From Candidatus Zixiibacteriota bacterium (GTDB lineage: Bacteria > RBG-13-66-14 > B26-G2 > WVWN01), in NCBI GenBank assembly GCA_011773985.1, contig WVWN01000051.1, positions 1-47,590 of the forward strand: a DNA stretch of 47,590 nucleotides, read 5' to 3'. Position numbers and translations under genes: made by a program. The notes beneath the pieces were generated by a model. It had not been told where the DNA came from, searched no databases, and saw nothing but the letters and a program-made list of their open reading frames with translations. This document shows, piece by piece, positions 6,808 through 15,548 of the stretch (position 1 is the first letter of the stretch; every line of letters begins with the position of its first letter).

Positions 6808-9800
6808 TTATTCGATTCTAAACCTCTCTTTTTCCGTAATCCCGTGTTTTTTCATTTTGTACCTCAAGTTAGTCTCCGAAATATCCAGCCTCCGCGCGGC
6901 CTTGGACTTTACCCAATCGCACCCTCGCAGGGCCTTCAATATCATCTCGCGTTCGTGACGCGCTACCGCCTCTTGTAAAGAAACGTCGGCGCCCCTAGAT
7001 TTTTTCTGGACCGCGTTGGTGATGTGAGCCGGGATGGAAGCAGGTCCGATAACCGCCCTCGGCGAGTTTACTATCGCGTACTGGACGCAGTTCTCCAGCT
7101 CCCGGACGTTACCCGGCCAATCGTACGCCAGAAGGACTTCCATACTCTCGCTCGAGAAACGAGACCGGTCCGTCCTAGGCCCCTTGTAGTATAGCGCCAA
7201 AAAGTATTCCAACAGTTCCGGGATATCGCCGCCGTGTTCGCGTAAGGGCGGGACGTCTATCAAGTAAATATTCAGCCGGTAATAGAGGTCTTCCCGGAAT
7301 TTACCCGCCTCGATGAGCTTCAGTGGGTCCGCGTTCGTAGCGCTTATTACGCGCGCTCTCAACTTGATAGGGTTAAATTCCCGGCTCCCCAACCTCTCGA
7401 ACTCCTTTTCCTGTAAAACGCGAAGGAATTTGGATTGGGTCTTTACGTCCATAGCGCCGACCTCGTCCAAGAAAATCGTCCCCTCGCCCGCCCGCTCGAA
7501 CCGTCCTATCTTCTTTTCCACGCCCGTCGCGGTGCCTTTTTCGATTCCGAACAATTCGCTCTCGAGAAGGGCCTCCGGGATGGCCGCGCAGTTTATCCCG
7601 ATAAAAGGTTTATCCGCGTTTAAGCCGTTATGGTGGATCATCCTGGCCACGAGTTCCTTCCCCGTTCCCGACTCCCCCGTGATAAGAACGTTGATCGGAT
7701 TTCGAGCCGCGGTCTCGATGCTGGAGCGCACCTCGGCCATAACCGAGGACGAGCCTACAAGGCACTCGTAGCTGTAGACCCTATCCGAGGGTAAGCTCAG
7801 CGTCGACTGTACCGCTTCCAGCTGCCGCCGTTTCCGGTCGATCTCGTACGCCGCGTTCTGCGCAAACACCATAGCGAAGTCGAAATCTTCGTCTTTGAAC
7901 AGGTCATCGTGCTCCAAACTATCCAGATATACGACCCCTTGGAACTCCTCCCCCGCGGCGATAGGGATACACATAAGGGAGCGTATGCCGTGCAACCTAA
8001 CGCTATGGCTATCCTTAAATCGGAAATCCTCTACCGCGTCGGAACTGACCACCGGCTTCTTCGAGCCGACCACCTGGCCGACTATCGTCTGGCTGATGGC
8101 CGACGCGTCCTCTATAGTTGAATCGTCGATGCCCGCGGTCCCCTTGATGTGCAGCATGTTCCGATGTTCGTCGAACAGGAAGATAACTCCCCTATCGGCG
8201 CTTAGCTCTTCCGTTAGGTACGAGAGGATATAATTCAAGAGTTCGTCGAGGTTGGATTGGTTCGATAGCTCTTTTAAACCGCCCACGAGGTTCGTCAACC
8301 TGCCCGACGTTTGTTCTTCTTCCGGCTGTTTGGCCATAAACAACTCCCCTTCCAGGCCGGAAATTTCGGCACGGTACTTCTCGACGCCGATCTCCTTAAA
8401 CAGCGCCTTGGAATTTTCGAGGTCTATTTCCGCCTCCGCCATTATATCCAGGTTCGGCGCGCGGCGGAAAGTGCTGAGATTCACCTTCGCCCGGACGAGG
8501 TACGATTTCCCCAAATAATATTTATTTTTCAGCGACGAGAATCGAGCGAGGGCGTTATTGACGTGGGAGGCCGCGACGTCGAATTCGCCCCGGCTCAACG
8601 CGACCTCTCCCCACGTGAGGATAATCTTCGCGTATTCTAACTTATCGCCCGTCTCTTCGACCGCCGTGAGACAGCGCGAAAGTTCCCGTTCCGCCGCGGC
8701 GTAGTCACCCTTTAAATAATATACCCGCCCGCGCAGCGACTTGGCATCGTTTGCAGCCGTCCACATCTTTTGGGCCGCGAACGCGTCCTCCGCAGCCCCC
8801 AGCTCCTTCAAGCTCTCCTCGAGTTCGTTCGTCTCCGCGAACAACAACGCCCGGTAAAAGTAAACGTTGCCCAATATCGGCCTTAAGTCCGTATCCAAAC
8901 TCTCGAGGAGGGACAGGTAGAACTCGGCCTTGCGGTACTCGCCGGCTTGAATCATATTGGCGCAGGAGCTCAGGTAGATCGAGGCCAAGAGGTCTTTATT
9001 GTTTATGATCTTACACTCCGCCTCCGCCAGGTCGTACTCTCGCTGGGCCTTTTTGACGTAACCCTGGTTGAAGTAGATTCGCCCCAAGCAGGTCAAGGAA
9101 GCGACGACGGCGTAGCGGTCGTCGGCTTTCCTCGCCAACTCGACGCTCTTCCGGTTGGCCTCGTCGGCGCGGTCGAACTCTCCTTTCCAGACGAGGGCGT
9201 CGCCGCTCTGGTTCAGCGCGATAGCCGCCAACCGCAGGTTCCCGGCCTCCTCCCCCAAATGAGCCGCTTCCGTCAACTCGGCCAGCGCGGCGTCCTGGTC
9301 CCCTTTCTCCAATAAAATTACGCCTTTTATATATTTAATGTAGGCTGCGAGGCCTTTTAGGCCGGTTTGCTCCGCGATGGCCTGCCCCGCTCGGGCGTAA
9401 CCCTCAGCCTGGCCGAAATCCTTGAGGCCGTAATGCGCCCACGCCAGCAAAGCGTCGCGCAGGAAACGATCTCCAACGGCCAAATCATCTGGCGCAAGAG
9501 CTTGTAAATTCCGGGCCGGCTTCCCATAATCGCCGAGCGCCAACCGCTCCTTCGAGATTTTCAACAAGTCCGCGGCAAAGCCCTCATATTCTCGGCCCCG
9601 CAGATTAATCAACATTTCGTAGTAACTCAACGCCGACTTGTGGTCGCCGAGCGCGGAATACGAATCCGCCAAATCCGAGATACCCCTCTCATAAGCGGCG
9701 TCGTCCCAGGTTCCCTCCGTTGCCAAAGCGGTCTCCAGCAGTTCGATGGCTTTTTCGTGGTCGCTGCCATTTTTAGCGATCGCGGCCGCCTCCGTAAGGG

Positions 9801-11799
9801 CCTTGCGGGCCTTCGCCGTATAGCCGGTCTGCAAGTAGACTTGGCCTTGCGTAGCCAGCGCCTCGGTGTCGCGCACGGTGTTGCGCCCGAAAAAATCCAT
9901 TACCCGTGCGGAGGCCCGGGCGGCATCCTCCCCCGCGGCCCACTCTAAAATGCAATTGTGCACGCCGGCGTTGGCGAAGGAGTACCCCGCACCGGTTCCC
10001 TCCGACGGAACGATAGCGCCGGATTTTACCAGCTTACCCAAAACGGCCTTATCCTCTATAAGGCCTTCCGGAAATTGGTACCCGTACACCGCGGCGGTTA
10101 CGAGCGCCCCCCGCTCCTCTTCTTCCAACCGGCCAAGGACGCCGGCGTAGTAATCGTTCAGCGCCGACGGCACGCCGAATTTCCTCATCTTTTTATAGTT
10201 GACGTGCCACCCGTCGAGGCCGCGAAGGATTATTTTTTCCGAGGCCATCGATTCTATAATCCGCCGTATCACCGCCGGGTTCCCCTTGGCCTTGTCCTGG
10301 ACGTATCTGAGCAACCCCGGGTCCAAAGTGGTAACGCCCAGGACGTACTTAAGGTACTCCTCCGTGGTGGTCGCCGAAAAGCCCTTTAAATTAAACTTTT
10401 TAACCCTTAGAACTCTCTCCGAACCGGACAACAACTTATCGGCAAGGGCCCCGAAGCCCGCGGGCGCGTTCAACGCGACTACGAATTTAACGCGGCCGTC
10501 GCCCTGATAATTTATCAGCCGCGCTACGGACGAGGCCAACTCGGCGTCTTCCGGGTCGACGTGGTCCAGCACTACGAGCGAAAAGTTATACCCTTGGCTT
10601 ATCGAACCCAGCGTTTTGAGCGCGCTCGTCTCGAGCGCGAAGCGGTAATCGGCCTTCCCCATTATCGTCGTCTCTAAAGAACTGGAGACGTCGCGGCCGC
10701 CCGCGGCCGCCTTCTCTCCCACTCCCGCGCCGGTCTGCTCGAGCTCTTTACATAACGACGTCAACGCGCCCTCGCCCACGCTCCCGTCGACGTACAAGAA
10801 AAAACCGCCCTTCAACTGCGTAACCTTGCCCGCCTCTTTAATCAACGAGGTCTTCCCGCACCCGGCGGGGCCGTCCACGAAGAAGACCTCAGGCCCGGAC
10901 ATATTTCTCTCGGGAGGCCGGGACAGTTCCTCCAGCTCCTTGCCGTAAGCGAAAAATTTACCCGTCGCGAGGTCGTTGTCGAGGACCGGCTGCTCGGGTA
11001 ACGGAGCGCCGATCTTCTTTGCGAGCTCGACCAACGCCGTAATGGCTTCGTAAGCCGAGACGAACCGGTCCGCGGGGTTGTGCTGTATTAGACCCGCGGC
11101 GAATTCGTCCAGCTCCGGGTACGCCCCCGGCACCACCTCGGATAGGCGCAAATACTTGTAGGAGGTCTTACGCTTTACTTTCGAGATGTCGTCGCCCGGC
11201 AAAAACGGAAGGCAGCTGGCGATGATGCGGAAGAGCATTATGCCCAGCGAATATAGGTCCGAGCGCGGGTCGTTCGAAACCCCTTGGAAAACTTCCGGCG
11301 CGATGTACTCCATCGTCCCGGAGATGGGATAGATATTCGGGTTCTCGACGAATCGGACCAGGCCGAAGTCGCCCAGGATAAACTTCCTCCTGGCAAAGGA
11401 GGTGCCCTCGAAGACGTTGCTCGGCTTCACGTCGCCGTGGATAATGCCGCGGCGGTGAACGTAATCCAAGGCCGATAGCAGCTGGAGCGCGAAGTCGACC
11501 AGGTCCGGCAAGTCCCGCAGCGTATCCACTTTGTAGAGCCGCTGGCCGGCGTAAAAATCCATAGTGTAGTAAATATGAGAAGCTTCCTCGCCGAAGTCGT
11601 ATACTCTAATGATGTTAGGGTGGTCCAAGTAGGTCAACGTCTCAAACTCCCTCTTCAACAGGTCGACCGACAGCGTTTTGGACTTGCCGACCTTCTTGAT
11701 CGCGACCAACCTGTTGCGGACCTTGTCGAAAGCCTTCAAGACCTCCGACGTCGGCGTGGTTGCGATCTGTTCTATTATGTCGAACCGCTGGTCAAACAT
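6808..11799 (-). CDS. Kinase-ATPase-TPR-GAF sigma-54 activator (1663 aa)
   Basis: Domains in order: a Ser/Thr kinase (about 5-270) with VAIKK (Lys35), HGDVKPSN (Asp123) and DFG (144-146); a STAND/AAA-like P-loop ATPase with GPAGCGKT at 310-317; a long TPR array (about 640-1150); a GAF domain (about 1190-1335); a sigma-54 AAA+ domain from about 1342 with Walker A GESGTGKE, Walker B GTIFLDE and FREDLYYRLN; and a C-terminal Fis-type HTH (about 1628-1654). The kinase is 'non-RD' (HGD instead of HRD) and its glycine loop is degenerate (ATTPTSEV). The sigma-54-contacting GAFTGA loop reads GTATGV (about 1422-1427). It probably integrates an intracellular signal and activates transcription from distant sites. 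The best target is the sigma-54 promoter directly downstream. The start at 11799 has no strong SD. The nature of the signal is unknown. Confidence 0.92.
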   Translation of the reverse strand: MFDQRFDIIEQIATTPTSEVLKAFDKVRNRLVAIKKVGKSKTLSVDLLKREFETLTYLDHPNIIRVYDFGEEASHIYYTMDFYAGQRLYKVDTLRDLPDLVDFALQLLSALDYVHRRGIIHGDVKPSNVFEGTSFARRKFILGDFGLVRFVENPNIYPISGTMEYIAPEVFQGVSNDPRSDLYSLGIMLFRIIASCLPFLPGDDISKVKRKTSYKYLRLSEVVPGAYPELDEFAAGLIQHNPADRFVSAYEAITALVELAKKIGAPLPEQPVLDNDLATGKFFAYGKELEELSRPPERNMSGPEVFFVDGPAGCGKTSLIKEAGKVTQLKGGFFLYVDGSVGEGALTSLCKELEQTGAGVGEKAAAGGRDVSSSLETTIMGKADYRFALETSALKTLGSISQGYNFSLVVLDHVDPEDAELASSVARLINYQGDGRVKFVVALNAPAGFGALADKLLSGSERVLRVKKFNLKGFSATTTEEYLKYVLGVTTLDPGLLRYVQDKAKGNPAVIRRIIESMASEKIILRGLDGWHVNYKKMRKFGVPSALNDYYAGVLGRLEEEERGALVTAAVYGYQFPEGLIEDKAVLGKLVKSGAIVPSEGTGAGYSFANAGVHNCILEWAAGEDAARASARVMDFFGRNTVRDTEALATQGQVYLQTGYTAKARKALTEAAAIAKNGSDHEKAIELLETALATEGTWDDAAYERGISDLADSYSALGDHKSALSYYEMLINLRGREYEGFAADLLKISKERLALGDYGKPARNLQALAPDDLAVGDRFLRDALLAWAHYGLKDFGQAEGYARAGQAIAEQTGLKGLAAYIKYIKGVILLEKGDQDAALAELTEAAHLGEEAGNLRLAAIALNQSGDALVWKGEFDRADEANRKSVELARKADDRYAVVASLTCLGRIYFNQGYVKKAQREYDLAEAECKIINNKDLLASIYLSSCANMIQAGEYRKAEFYLSLLESLDTDLRPILGNVYFYRALLFAETNELEESLKELGAAEDAFAAQKMWTAANDAKSLRGRVYYLKGDYAAAERELSRCLTAVEETGDKLEYAKIILTWGEVALSRGEFDVAASHVNNALARFSSLKNKYYLGKSYLVRAKVNLSTFRRAPNLDIMAEAEIDLENSKALFKEIGVEKYRAEISGLEGELFMAKQPEEEQTSGRLTNLVGGLKELSNQSNLDELLNYILSYLTEELSADRGVIFLFDEHRNMLHIKGTAGIDDSTIEDASAISQTIVGQVVGSKKPVVSSDAVEDFRFKDSHSVRLHGIRSLMCIPIAAGEEFQGVVYLDSLEHDDLFKDEDFDFAMVFAQNAAYEIDRKRRQLEAVQSTLSLPSDRVYSYECLVGSSSVMAEVRSSIETAARNPINVLITGESGTGKELVARMIHHNGLNADKPFIGINCAAIPEALLESELFGIEKGTATGVEKKIGRFERAGEGTIFLDEVGAMDVKTQSKFLRVLQEKEFERLGSREFNPIKLRARVISATNADPLKLIEAGKFREDLYYRLNIYLIDVPPLREHGGDIPELLEYFLALYYKGPRTDRSRFSSESMEVLLAYDWPGNVRELENCVQYAIVNSPRAVIGPASIPAHITNAVQKKSRGADVSLQEAVARHEREMILKALRGCDWVKSKAARRLDISETNLRYKMKKHGITEKERFRIE

Positions 11800-11806
11800 A
11801 ATAAGC

Positions 11807-11840
11807 CGCGGGGGAGCTATGCCGCGTTCGCCCCCCCGCG
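11807..11840 (-). other. Leader hairpin before the sigma-54 activator start
   Basis: CGCGGGGG (11807-11814) pairs with CCCCCGCG (11833-11840), giving an 8-bp GC stem with an 18-base loop. In the transcript it ends 7 bases before the ATG at 11799, where a Shine-Dalgarno sequence would normally lie. It could limit translation of this large regulator. That is an inference from position. Confidence 0.45.
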
Positions 11841-11874
11841 TTAGCGAACAGCCGTTAATATATTTTCCTTATTT

Positions 11875-11903
11875 ATATTATCATAAAAACTCCTTAATTT
11901 GAA
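11875..11903 (-). promoter_or_regulatory. Candidate promoter of the sigma-54 activator gene
   Basis: TTCAAA and TAATAT, 17 bases apart on the minus strand, form a four-of-six match at each hexamer in an AT-rich stretch. The same stretch contains AAGGAG followed by ATG ATA ATA TAA, a three-codon mini-ORF if transcription begins further upstream. Weak evidence. Confidence 0.4.
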
Positions 11904-12139
11904 TATGAAAACCGACGAACGGAAACTTAAAAAATCTCCTCCGACGCCCCGCCGTTACGTAAAACGTGTCGGCCCATCCCTACGCCCCGGGAACGCCCAA
12001 ACCGCTCCCGTCGAAATTTAACGCCGTTTACCAACGGACCCACGGTACTACCCCGGGCTTCCGCCCTGCGGTATCCGCCGCGGCGCCCGTTACGCCCTCG
12101 CCGACAATCAAAAAAATAGCCCCCCCTCAAAATTTATTC

Positions 12140-12168
12140 TTGACTTTTTCGGTCCTATATATTATACT
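12140..12168 (+). promoter_or_regulatory. Strong sigma-70-type promoter of the copper operon
   Basis: TTGACT and TATACT are separated by exactly 17 bases. The start point would fall near 12175, 14 bases before the csoR ATG. A near-palindrome TACGGGTAACCGGTA (12172-12186) covers the start point and is a plausible CsoR operator, since CsoR sites are G-tract dyads overlapping the promoter. Confidence 0.8.
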
Positions 12169-12188
12169 ATATACGGGTAACCGGTACT

Positions 12189-12473
12189 ATGAACGAAAAG
12201 GTCGCAAATACCGGAATTACGAACGAGAGGTTGAAGGCCCGGCTGGCCCGGGTCGAGGGGCAAGTGCGCGGCGTTTCGCGAATGCTCGACGAGCGGAAGT
12301 ACTGCATCGACGTCGTCGACCAGATAACGGCGGCGCGCCGTGCGTTGGAGAAAGTCGCGCTGCTGGTAATGCAGCGACACATGAATAGCTGCGTGAAGGA
12401 TGCGATGGCCAAGGGTCGGGGCGAGGAGTTGACCAAAGAACTGCTCGCGTCGCTCGATAAATTTCTGCGGTAG
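12189..12473 (+). CDS. csoR: CsoR-family copper-sensing repressor
   Basis: The product is a 94-residue all-helical protein of the CsoR/RcnR family. The family hallmark RLARVEGQVRGV is at about 18-29. Metal-site residues follow the CsoR pattern Cys39 - His64 - Cys68 (YCIDVV; RHMNSC), which is the Cu(I) signature; RcnR and FrmR members have other residues at these places. The ATG at 12189 lies just downstream of a strong promoter and a near-palindromic site, so self-repression is likely. Apo-CsoR binds the operator and Cu(I) releases it. The next genes encode an outer-membrane factor, metal-binding proteins and CusBA, so the regulated function is copper/silver export. The outer-membrane factor starts 206 bases later on the same strand. 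Confidence 0.9.
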   Translation: MNEKVANTGITNERLKARLARVEGQVRGVSRMLDERKYCIDVVDQITAARRALEKVALLVMQRHMNSCVKDAMAKGRGEELTKELLASLDKFLR

Positions 12474-12679
12474 AGGGATTTACTTTTTTAAATTTAATTA
12501 TGACCAAATCAATTACTTTTTATTCACTACGAATATTACGCTGCAACGGGGGCGATATGGCGGGCGAAAGGAAAAGACAACCTTGGAGAGGCCCTGCCCA
12601 CGCCCCCCGTATGCGGCGTAGGAGTTTACGCGAACGAGGCCGTCCACGAGGCTTATTTAGTCTACGGGGCACGTCTTAG

Positions 12680-13942
12680 GTGTGTGGTAAAACCTTTATT
12701 TCCCTGGCACTGACGCCGGCCGTAATGTGGCCTAACGTTGGCACTTCCCTCGAGCCCGGCGCGTTGGCGGACGAGGTCTTGGCCGCTAATCCCGCGGCGG
12801 CCGCGGCCTCGGCTCGAGCCGAAGCCTTCGAACGCGCCGCGGCCGCCGAAGGGCTCTGGCCCGACCCCCAACTTACGGTCGAAGCGTCCAACCTCCCGGC
12901 CGGCGAGCTGGCGTTCGACCGCTCGCCGATGTCCGGCCTGCAATTCTACCTCCGCCAAACTATTCCCCTGCCGGGGAAGAATACGTACCGACGGCGGGCC
13001 GCGGAGGGGAGCGCCGCGGCGGCCGCCGCCGACTACCAAGCCACCCGCCTTAAACTAGTGGAGCGTGCCAAACACGCCTACTTCGACCTCTACTTCGCGA
13101 CGGCCCTACGCGACGTCGTCGAGAAACAGAGGGCTTTCTGGGTAGATTACGAACGCGTGGCGTTGGCGCGTTACGCCGCAGGCCGCGGCCTGCAGGCCGA
13201 CGTCCTGAAGGCGCAAGTGGAGCGGACGCTACCGGCCAACGAGCTGCTGGAACTTTCGCGGCACGAGACGGTCGCGCGCGGCCGCATAAACGTCCTCCTC
13301 AACCGCGCCCCGGGTGACGCTTTGCCGCCCCCTGCCGGCCTGCCGGACGCGACGGTGCCGTATTCGTTGGAAGACCTTTACGACATAGCGCTCGTGAATG
13401 ACCCGGGAGTTGCGGCCGCCGAGGCTCGCCTGGCCTCCGCCCGGGCCGCGCGGTCGTTAGCGAAAGCATCCTTCTTGCCGGACCTCACGGCCGGCGTCGG
13501 TTACCGCGTCCGCGCCGACGTGCCTATGGACCCGGTCGCGGGCGAGGACTTCTGGTCGTTCTCGGCCGGCGTGAGTCTGCCCTTCTTCGGGACCGTTAAA
13601 CAAAAGCGCACCCTGGCCGAGAAAAACGCGGCCGTGAGCGCGGCGGAAGCGGCCGCCGCCGACGTAAAAAATAACCTCCAACGCGAAGTGGAGGAACTCT
13701 ACGTCGCGACGCAGACCGCCGAAGAACAGCTCGCGCTCTTCGATGAGGGGATAATACCCCAGGCCGAGGCCGCGCTCCGCTCGACGCTGGCCGCGTACGA
13801 GGCGGGAAAGGTAGATTTCGCGACGTTACTTCAAAGCCAATTGACGTTGTTCAAGTACGAAAAAGAATACGTCCACGTGCAAGTGCGACGTCACAAGGCG
13901 ATCGCGTCGCTGGAGGCGGTCGCGGGCGAACGTTTTTACTAA
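12680..13942 (+). CDS. TolC/CusC-like outer-membrane efflux factor
   Basis: The product is 420 residues with two outer-membrane efflux protein (OEP) repeats: Ala/Glu-rich helices with the typical ARYAAGRGLQADVLKAQ (first half) and AYEAGKVDFATLLQSQLTL (second half). These are the paired 'Y..G......L..Q' motifs of TolC-type channels. The start is uncertain. A GTG at 12680 follows an in-frame TAG directly, and the N-terminus (MCGKTFISLALTPAVMW) is a poor signal peptide, so an upstream frameshift or later start is possible. It should form the trimeric outer-membrane duct for the CusBA pump encoded downstream. It is only distantly like the second OEP protein of this window (41079-42329). Family assignment is firm; the exact 5' end is not. 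Confidence 0.85.
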   Translation: MCGKTFISLALTPAVMWPNVGTSLEPGALADEVLAANPAAAAASARAEAFERAAAAEGLWPDPQLTVEASNLPAGELAFDRSPMSGLQFYLRQTIPLPGKNTYRRRAAEGSAAAAAADYQATRLKLVERAKHAYFDLYFATALRDVVEKQRAFWVDYERVALARYAAGRGLQADVLKAQVERTLPANELLELSRHETVARGRINVLLNRAPGDALPPPAGLPDATVPYSLEDLYDIALVNDPGVAAAEARLASARAARSLAKASFLPDLTAGVGYRVRADVPMDPVAGEDFWSFSAGVSLPFFGTVKQKRTLAEKNAAVSAAEAAAADVKNNLQREVEELYVATQTAEEQLALFDEGIIPQAEAALRSTLAAYEAGKVDFATLLQSQLTLFKYEKEYVHVQVRRHKAIASLEAVAGERFY

Positions 13943-13981
13943 CAACTAACTCGGATAACCGTGCATCAAGGAGGATACCAA

Positions 13982-14227
13982 ATGCGCCAAAACAAGTTGT
14001 GGGTTGCGGCCTTGATAGTCGCCGTCGTTCTCTTGAGCGGCCCGGCGCTCGCGGCCTGCGGCAAGAAGGCCGAAGAGGCGGCCGAAGGGACTACGTATAC
14101 TTGCCCCATGCATCCCGAGGTGACGTCGGACGAACCCGGCGAATGCCCCACTTGCGGCATGGACCTCGTGCCGGCTGACGAGCTCGAGCCGGCCTCCGGC
14201 GAAATGCCCGAACACGGCGGCATGTAG
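13982..14227 (+). CDS. Heavy-metal-binding lipoprotein (HMBD)
   Basis: The product is 81 residues. The start MRQNKLWV at 13982 has AAGGAGG about 8 bases upstream. A signal sequence ends in the lipobox-like LAAC (Cys26), giving a membrane-anchored lipoprotein. The mature part is a single heavy-metal-binding domain, [27 protein letters not shown], with paired CPMH and CGM motifs that bind Cu(I) or Ag(I). The C-terminus is rich in Met and His (MPEHGGM). The same domain recurs in the N-terminal part of the CusB-like protein 31 bases downstream. This small protein therefore probably buffers periplasmic copper or delivers it to the pump, like a CusF analogue. Confidence 0.85.
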   Translation: MRQNKLWVAALIVAVVLLSGPALAACGKKAEEAAEGTTYTCPMHPEVTSDEPGECPTCGMDLVPADELEPASGEMPEHGGM

Positions 14228-14257
14228 CAGCTTGTGCCGCCCTAAGGTCGTGGTTTT

Positions 14258-15541
14258 ATGGCGAGCAACAGAAAAAAGTTCTTAATCGCGGGCGCCATAG
14301 TTGCCGCGGTCTTGCTGGCCGCGGGGGGAGGCCTGCTGGTCCGTCAGCACCGGGTCGGCGGCTTCCCCTTCGCCGGCGGCCCGAGCGGCCAGGTCTACAA
14401 CTGCCCGATGCACCCGTACTACACGTCGGACCGCCCTGGCGAGTGCCCGATATGCGGGATGGACCTCGTCCCGGTCGAGGAAAACGACGAGCACGCCGGG
14501 CACGAGTCGCGCGTAGAGGGTTACGCCTCGTTGGCGCTCGACGCCCGGCAACGGCAACTTATAGGCGTAAGGATCGCCCCCGTCGAAAAGAAAGTAATAA
14601 ACCGGACGATACGTGCCGTCGGGACCGTCGTGCCGGACGAGCGGCGCGTCGCCGTCGTACACAGCAAAGTGAGCGGTTGGATCGACAGGCTCTACGTCGA
14701 CGCCACCGGCCAACCCGTGGCCGCCGGGCAACCCTTGCTCGCCATCTTCAGCCCGGAGGTATACGCAACGCAGGAGGAATACCTCGTAGCGAGCGAGAGC
14801 GCGCGGGAGCTCGAGGCGAGCCGGTCGGAGGAAGCGACGCGAGGGGCTGAGGCGCTGCGGGAGGCCGCGGAACGGCGGCTCGAGTACTGGGACGTGCGCC
14901 CGGGCGAGCTTGAGCGCCTGGCGGAGGCGGGACGGCCGCTGAAAGCCCTCACCGTCCGCTCGCCGTACGCTGGCTACGTTTTAGAAAAGCACGCCCAAGT
15001 CGGGATGTACGTTCAACCCGGGATGCCGCTCTACGCCGTCGGGGACCTCTCGCACGTGTGGGTGGAGGCCGACATCTACGAGAACGAACTTCCTTTCATT
15101 TACGTCGGCCATAAGGTCGAGATAACGCTACCCTACTACCCCGCGGAAACCACGCAAGGTACGGTGAAGTTCATCTACCCCTTCCTCGACGCCAGGACAA
15201 GGACGGCGCGCGTACGTATCGAGGTGGCTAACCCGGGCTTAAAATTTAAACCCGACATGTTCGCCGACGTAAATATCGAACATGACCTCGGCGAACAAAT
15301 CGTGGTCCCGGCCGAGGCCGTATTGGACGCTGGCAAACGTAAGATCGTTTTCGTGGCACACGAGGGCGGCCACTTCGAACCGCGCGAGATAACGGTCGCC
15401 GCGAGGTTGGAAGACTACTACGTCGTCGCCGCGGGCCTGCGCGAGGGCGAAGAGGTCGTGACGAGCGGCAACTTCCTGCTCGACTCCGAGAGCCGCATCA
15501 AAGGCGCGCTCGCGGGGATGTCCGGGGGACACCAACACTGA
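14258..15541 (+). CDS. cusB: CusB-like periplasmic adaptor with N-terminal HMBD
   Basis: The product is 427 residues: an N-terminal membrane anchor (about 8-28), a heavy-metal-binding domain (YNCPMHPYYTSDRPGECP-ICGMDLVP, about 46-72), then the adaptor domains of RND efflux. These are a barrel-sandwich hybrid (GTVVPDERRVAVVHSKVSGW), a helical hairpin (about 160-220), a beta-barrel (VWVEADIYENELPFIYVG) and a membrane-proximal region ending ESRIKGALAGMSGGHQH. The His/Met-rich tail may also bind metal. It links the inner-membrane pump to the outer-membrane channel and passes Cu(I)/Ag(I) to CusA. It ends 7 bases before the cusA ATG, so the two are surely co-transcribed. The start at 14258 has no strong SD but fits the membrane anchor. 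Confidence 0.9.
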   Translation: MASNRKKFLIAGAIVAAVLLAAGGGLLVRQHRVGGFPFAGGPSGQVYNCPMHPYYTSDRPGECPICGMDLVPVEENDEHAGHESRVEGYASLALDARQRQLIGVRIAPVEKKVINRTIRAVGTVVPDERRVAVVHSKVSGWIDRLYVDATGQPVAAGQPLLAIFSPEVYATQEEYLVASESARELEASRSEEATRGAEALREAAERRLEYWDVRPGELERLAEAGRPLKALTVRSPYAGYVLEKHAQVGMYVQPGMPLYAVGDLSHVWVEADIYENELPFIYVGHKVEITLPYYPAETTQGTVKFIYPFLDARTRTARVRIEVANPGLKFKPDMFADVNIEHDLGEQIVVPAEAVLDAGKRKIVFVAHEGGHFEPREITVAARLEDYYVVAAGLREGEEVVTSGNFLLDSESRIKGALAGMSGGHQH

Positions 15542-15548
15542 CGACGCT

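Larger units (their letters stand above)
11800..12188. other. Divergent intergenic region, 389 bases
   Basis: This region lies between the sigma-54 activator gene (minus) and csoR (plus). It holds a candidate minus-strand promoter at 11875-11903, a leader hairpin at 11807-11840 and a strong plus-strand promoter at 12140-12168. The GC-rich middle (about 11930-12120) shows no convincing gene. Confidence 0.6.
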
